Shown here in pieces: positions 60,921 through 64,000 of a DNA stretch of 64,000 nt; position 1 is the first letter of the stretch; the number at the start of each line of letters is the position of its first letter. The notes beneath the pieces were generated by a model. That model saw nothing but the letters and a program-made list of their open reading frames with translations. It ran no database searches and was not told the origin of the DNA. The translations under genes and the position numbers were made by a program. Source of the DNA: Cacajao melanocephalus (lineage: Eukaryota; Chordata; Mammalia; Primates; Pitheciidae); contig CAUYLG010022296.1 of the NCBI GenBank assembly GCA_963573385.1, forward strand, positions 1 to 64,000. Direction: 5' to 3'.

Positions 60921-62146
60921 ATAAATAGCAATGTAAAGGTGGCACAAATAGCCTAATTTCCTGGGGATTTTTTCCTGAATTCATTCACATTTCTATAATA
61001 GTACCATTTATACTTTATTATATCAAATTGTACTCATGTCCCCCTTAACTAAATAGCTCATTGAAAGGAAGGATAAATCCATGTCATCTTTGTAACCATA
61101 TTGCCTGATGTACTGTCTTGTTTATGAATGTTAATGTCAGCATGATTAATTGTAATTAAATGTGCCTAGCCAGGTTTATTTATTTTACTTTGACCATGGA
61201 AGAATAGTTGTACTAGCCATGGAATACTGCCTCAAATAGCTTTCATACATAGGTAGGGTAAAAAACTACACAGAACATTACTAAATTCCAGCTTTCATAA
61301 TCATTTGTATGAGCATATACCACACAGGCAATTAATATAACTGTATCTATTTTTATAAATGGAAAGACTCTTAAGGGAAATGATCAGCTTCTTAATCAAG
61401 TTGTGATGCAGTGCATGATGTTGTTGGAAAATAGGTATTCTGCCTGGTTTTAACTGACTGTATAACATTATTAACTTATGAATATTTCCAGTTTTCACTT
61501 AAGAATCACTAGTATTTTTTAAAGTGAGACTCTTACAAAATAAAATATATTTCAGTCTGTAGGCGTTAAATCATTAGACATTGTAAGTTCAAAAAGTAGG
61601 ATTTGAGATCATTTTTGGTGACACCTGTTTTTCTGACTCCTTCTTATAGTCAAATGGCATTTTCTCCATTTTCTATCCTGGGTACCATGCAAATAGATAG
61701 AGAATGATGAGGGTTGTTCACTGTTGGTTCTTGTAAAAAGTAATTACTAAAAAACATACCACATAGCCATTTACAAATATGAATGCTAAGCTTATATTGC
61801 AGAGCAGCACTTCCTGAGCCCAACATACCAATGGCTTAATTATATACACATGTGCTTGTAAACACATGTAAGTTTCCAATACACAGTAATAGTGCTCTAT
61901 ATCTCAAGAGCTTTAGTATTACTACTGCATTGAGACCTAAACATTTTAAATAACTTTCCTTGAAGGGTTTTCAAAAAAAAAAAAAAACTATGAAAAACTC
62001 TTTAACAGGGAGTTCGTAGGAAGAAAGTAAAGAATAATGGCCATAGAGAGATGCTAATATTTTGGGATTGTCTTAAAGCAAAATGTTATTAAAAGGGGTA
62101 AAGAGGTTATTATTTCATCTTTGCAAACACTAATGGGTGCTCTTAC
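60921..62146. other. Unassigned sequence, possible intron
   Basis: No repeat family recognised in 1.2 kb. If the exon candidate at 62147-62385 is real, this is the start of the intron downstream of it on the minus strand. An A-run lies near 61973. Confidence 0.4.
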
Positions 62147-62385
62147 CTCCTTCATTGAACTTTTGGCTCTCCACAAGAATTGCAGTGGTCAGTTTGTTAT
62201 AGAGAAGCTGGGAACCTAAGAACTGATAAATGCCCCACCCACAGAGCTCTGCTCCAGCTCCAAACAAGCCCAGGAAGTCATGTTTTTTCTCTCTCTCCCA
62301 CATTTGATACAGCTGCTCAACCTGCTTCTCTCCGGTAGACATAGCTCCTAAAACCAATGACTGCTTGAACCGATTAAAGTGAATC
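62147..62385 (-). CDS. Candidate internal coding exon of an unidentified minus-strand gene
   Basis: I do not recognise the protein. On the minus strand a 79-codon open frame is bounded by an acceptor ('ttttattctaatggcag', AG at 62387-62386) and a strong donor (GAG|GTAAGAG, GT at 62146-62145). One base precedes the first full codon and one follows the last, so the exon starts in phase 2 and ends in phase 1. The frame meets a stop a few codons past the donor, as expected when coding stops at the splice site. The peptide begins IHFNRFKQSLVLGAMS, has a charged, helix-like part EKQVEQLYQMWEREKKHD, then a Gly-rich, hydrophobic part GLFGAGAELCGWGIYQFLG that could be membrane-associated. Unlike other open frames here it overlaps no repeat. 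A chance frame or an exon relic remains possible. Confidence 0.5.
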
Positions 62386-62558
62386 CTGCCATTAGAATAA
62401 AAGTTATCTAATCTGGCTGGTGTTTTTTTTAACTATATTCTTACATAACAATTTGGCAGAATTTGAGTGAATCTGCCAGCTTCTGTACACAGACGTCATT
62501 GTCTCTAAATGATTTGCCTAACTACAGTGGTCATAAACGCCATAATAACAACAGCAAC

Positions 62559-64000
62559 TGAGGAGGCGCACCAAGGTGGCCGAGAGGAGATAGCACTGGA
62601 ATGCAGCTCCCAGCAAATGAGACGCAGAGGGCTAGAAGACTTCACGAGTCCAAGTGAGGTGCCAGGTTCATGGGGGGACTTGGAGGACTCTGAAAGTAGC
62701 CCAGGGAAGGAGCCAAAGCAGAGCAAGAGCTGTCCAGGGAGAATGAACTAAGACAGGGTGGGGCATGACCCCACCTGGAACGTGCAGCTGGCTTGGCGGG
62801 TCAGGGGACTTCACCCCCTCAGTGCTCCGATTCAGATCCTGTGCTTACCTCATCCCTCCTGCAACCCAGTCACAACAGCCCCGCCTGACTGAGGGGTGCT
62901 GCAGGTTGTCGATGCAAATCTGAGCTGCGGCTCCCACCTGGTGCTGTAAGTTGTCAACCAGACCAGGGCGGAAAAATGGACTAGCACCAGTGGGACGGAA
63001 CAACCCCTCCCACAGAAAGAGGCAGAGTTGAAAGCAGGGAAACAGGCCATAAGGCCTGGCAGGTCCCACCCCCACAAAACTCAAACTGAAGCCAGTGCCC
63101 CAGAGAGCTTGGTAGTGAATACACCAGTTTAACCCATACCGGAAAGACAGAGCTCAGGGAAGGAGAGATGCCATTGGGAAGGCGGGGCTAATTTCACCTG
63201 CAAACAAACCCCAAGGGAAGACCACCCACCCAGCAATCTGACTGAATCCAAGGCAGCCCAGCAGTGCCTCTACAGGCCAAAAAAGATATAGCTCCAACTG
63301 AAACCGAAAGGACAGCCACTCAGAGATTCCTCCCAAAATCACCAACTTCAAAGATCAAAGAGAGATAAATCCATGAAGATGGGGAAAAGCCAGCATAAAA
63401 AGGATGAAACCTTCAAAGACCAGAACACCTTGTCCCCTCCCAGGGATGACAACTCCTCACCATCAAGGGAACAAAACAAGGCAGAAAATGAGTTTGACGA
63501 ATTGACAGAAGCAGGCTTCAGAAGGCGAGTAATAACAAACTTCTCTAAGTTAAAAGACCATGTTCTAACCCAATGCAAAGAAACTAAGAACCTTGAAAAA
63601 AGGTTAGACAAAATGCTAACTAGAATAACCAGCTTAGAGAAGAACATAAATGACTTGATGGAACTGAAAAATACAGCACAAGAACTTCACGAGGCATGCA
63701 CAAGCTTCAACAGCTGAATCGACCAAGCAGAAGAAAGGATATCAGAGATTGAAGATCAACTCAATGAAATAAAATGAGAAATCAAGATTAGAGAAAAAAG
63801 AGTGAAATGAAAAGGACAAAGCCTCCAAGAAATATGGGATTATGTGAAAAGACCTAATCTACGCTTGATTGAGGTACCTGAATGTGACAGGGAGAATGAA
63901 TCTAAGTTGGAAAACACTCCTGAGGATATTATCCAAGAGAACTTCTCCAACCTAACAAGGCAGGCCAACATTAATATCCAGGAAATACAGAGAACACCAA
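62559..64000 (+). mobile_element. L1 5' end (5' UTR and ORF1), running off the window
   Basis: The forward reading starts near 62559 with 'gaggaggcgcaccaaggtgg', the L1 5' UTR terminus, and continues through a GC-rich 5' UTR to 63372. ORF1 follows. It shares the block 'ctggcaggtcccacccccac' (63056-63075) with the complement of the L1 at 36450. The rest lies beyond the window. Confidence 0.93.
63373..64000 (+). pseudogene. L1 ORF1, broken and partial
   Basis: ORF1p is the L1 RNA-binding chaperone, with an N-terminal coiled coil, an RRM and a C-terminal domain. The frame opens at ATG 63373 (a second ATG at 63379 matches the usual MGKSQ-type start). It runs 114 codons through the coiled-coil part, with KNLEKRLDKMLTRITSLEK, to a TGA at 63715-63717. 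Beyond it the same reading continues as relics with further stops, such as RPNLRLIEVPECDREN near 63850-63900 in the RRM region. It cannot make a full ORF1 protein. Confidence 0.88.

Overview
This window is nuclear DNA of a primate, most likely human. It is AT-rich, has no bacterial-style gene packing, and holds Alu SJ-type SINEs, primate-age LINE-1 copies, L2/MIR relics, MaLR/ERV LTRs and Tigger/MADE1 DNA transposons. I see no operon, CRISPR array, phage, rRNA or tRNA gene. Most long open frames are reverse-strand or frame shadows of L1. Repeat family names come from recognising the sequence by eye, not from a database search, so subfamily labels are tentative.

Layout. 1-6.1 kb: L1 3' end, an LTR, two MaLR LTRs in opposite orientation, an Alu, and one L1 nested in an older L1. 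6.1-9.0 kb: a nearly full-length Tigger transposon with a decayed transposase. 10-11.2 kb: an ERV1-type LTR with TATA box and poly(A) signal. 11.2-14.9 kb: non-repeat DNA with a diverged inverted repeat. 14.9-18.5 kb: an LTR inside an LTR, a MIR, a 28-bp-stem palindrome, a 5'-truncated L1 and an 86-bp L1 insertion with a perfect 16-bp target duplication. 18.5-31.6 kb: mostly unassigned sequence, including a homeodomain/POU-motif-rich stretch near 22.3 kb, a Tigger miniature element, a long L2 relic with recognisable reverse transcriptase, an L1M fragment and an Alu. 31.6-42.2 kb: one ancient, almost complete L1M split by a 4.07-kb younger L1 and by an Alu. 42.5-44 kb: AluJ and L1 ends. 44-47.5 kb: unassigned. 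47.5-53.3 kb: an L1 missing its middle, with a 41-bp MADE1 remnant, then an ERVL-type LTR. 53.3-62.1 kb: unassigned DNA with L2, L1M, MIR and Alu-monomer fragments and a candidate LTR. 62.15-62.39 kb: the only plausible host coding sequence, a 239-bp exon candidate on the minus strand with AG and GTAAGAG boundaries. 62.56 kb to the end: the 5' UTR and ORF1 of another L1.

The parts do not work together as a pathway. The window reads as intron or intergenic DNA assembled by successive transposon insertions, possibly inside the intron of a minus-strand gene whose exon lies at 62.2 kb. I found no convincing undescribed multi-gene system. The items most worth checking are the exon, the motif-rich non-repeat stretch, the internally fused L1 ORF2 and several small rearrangement scars.
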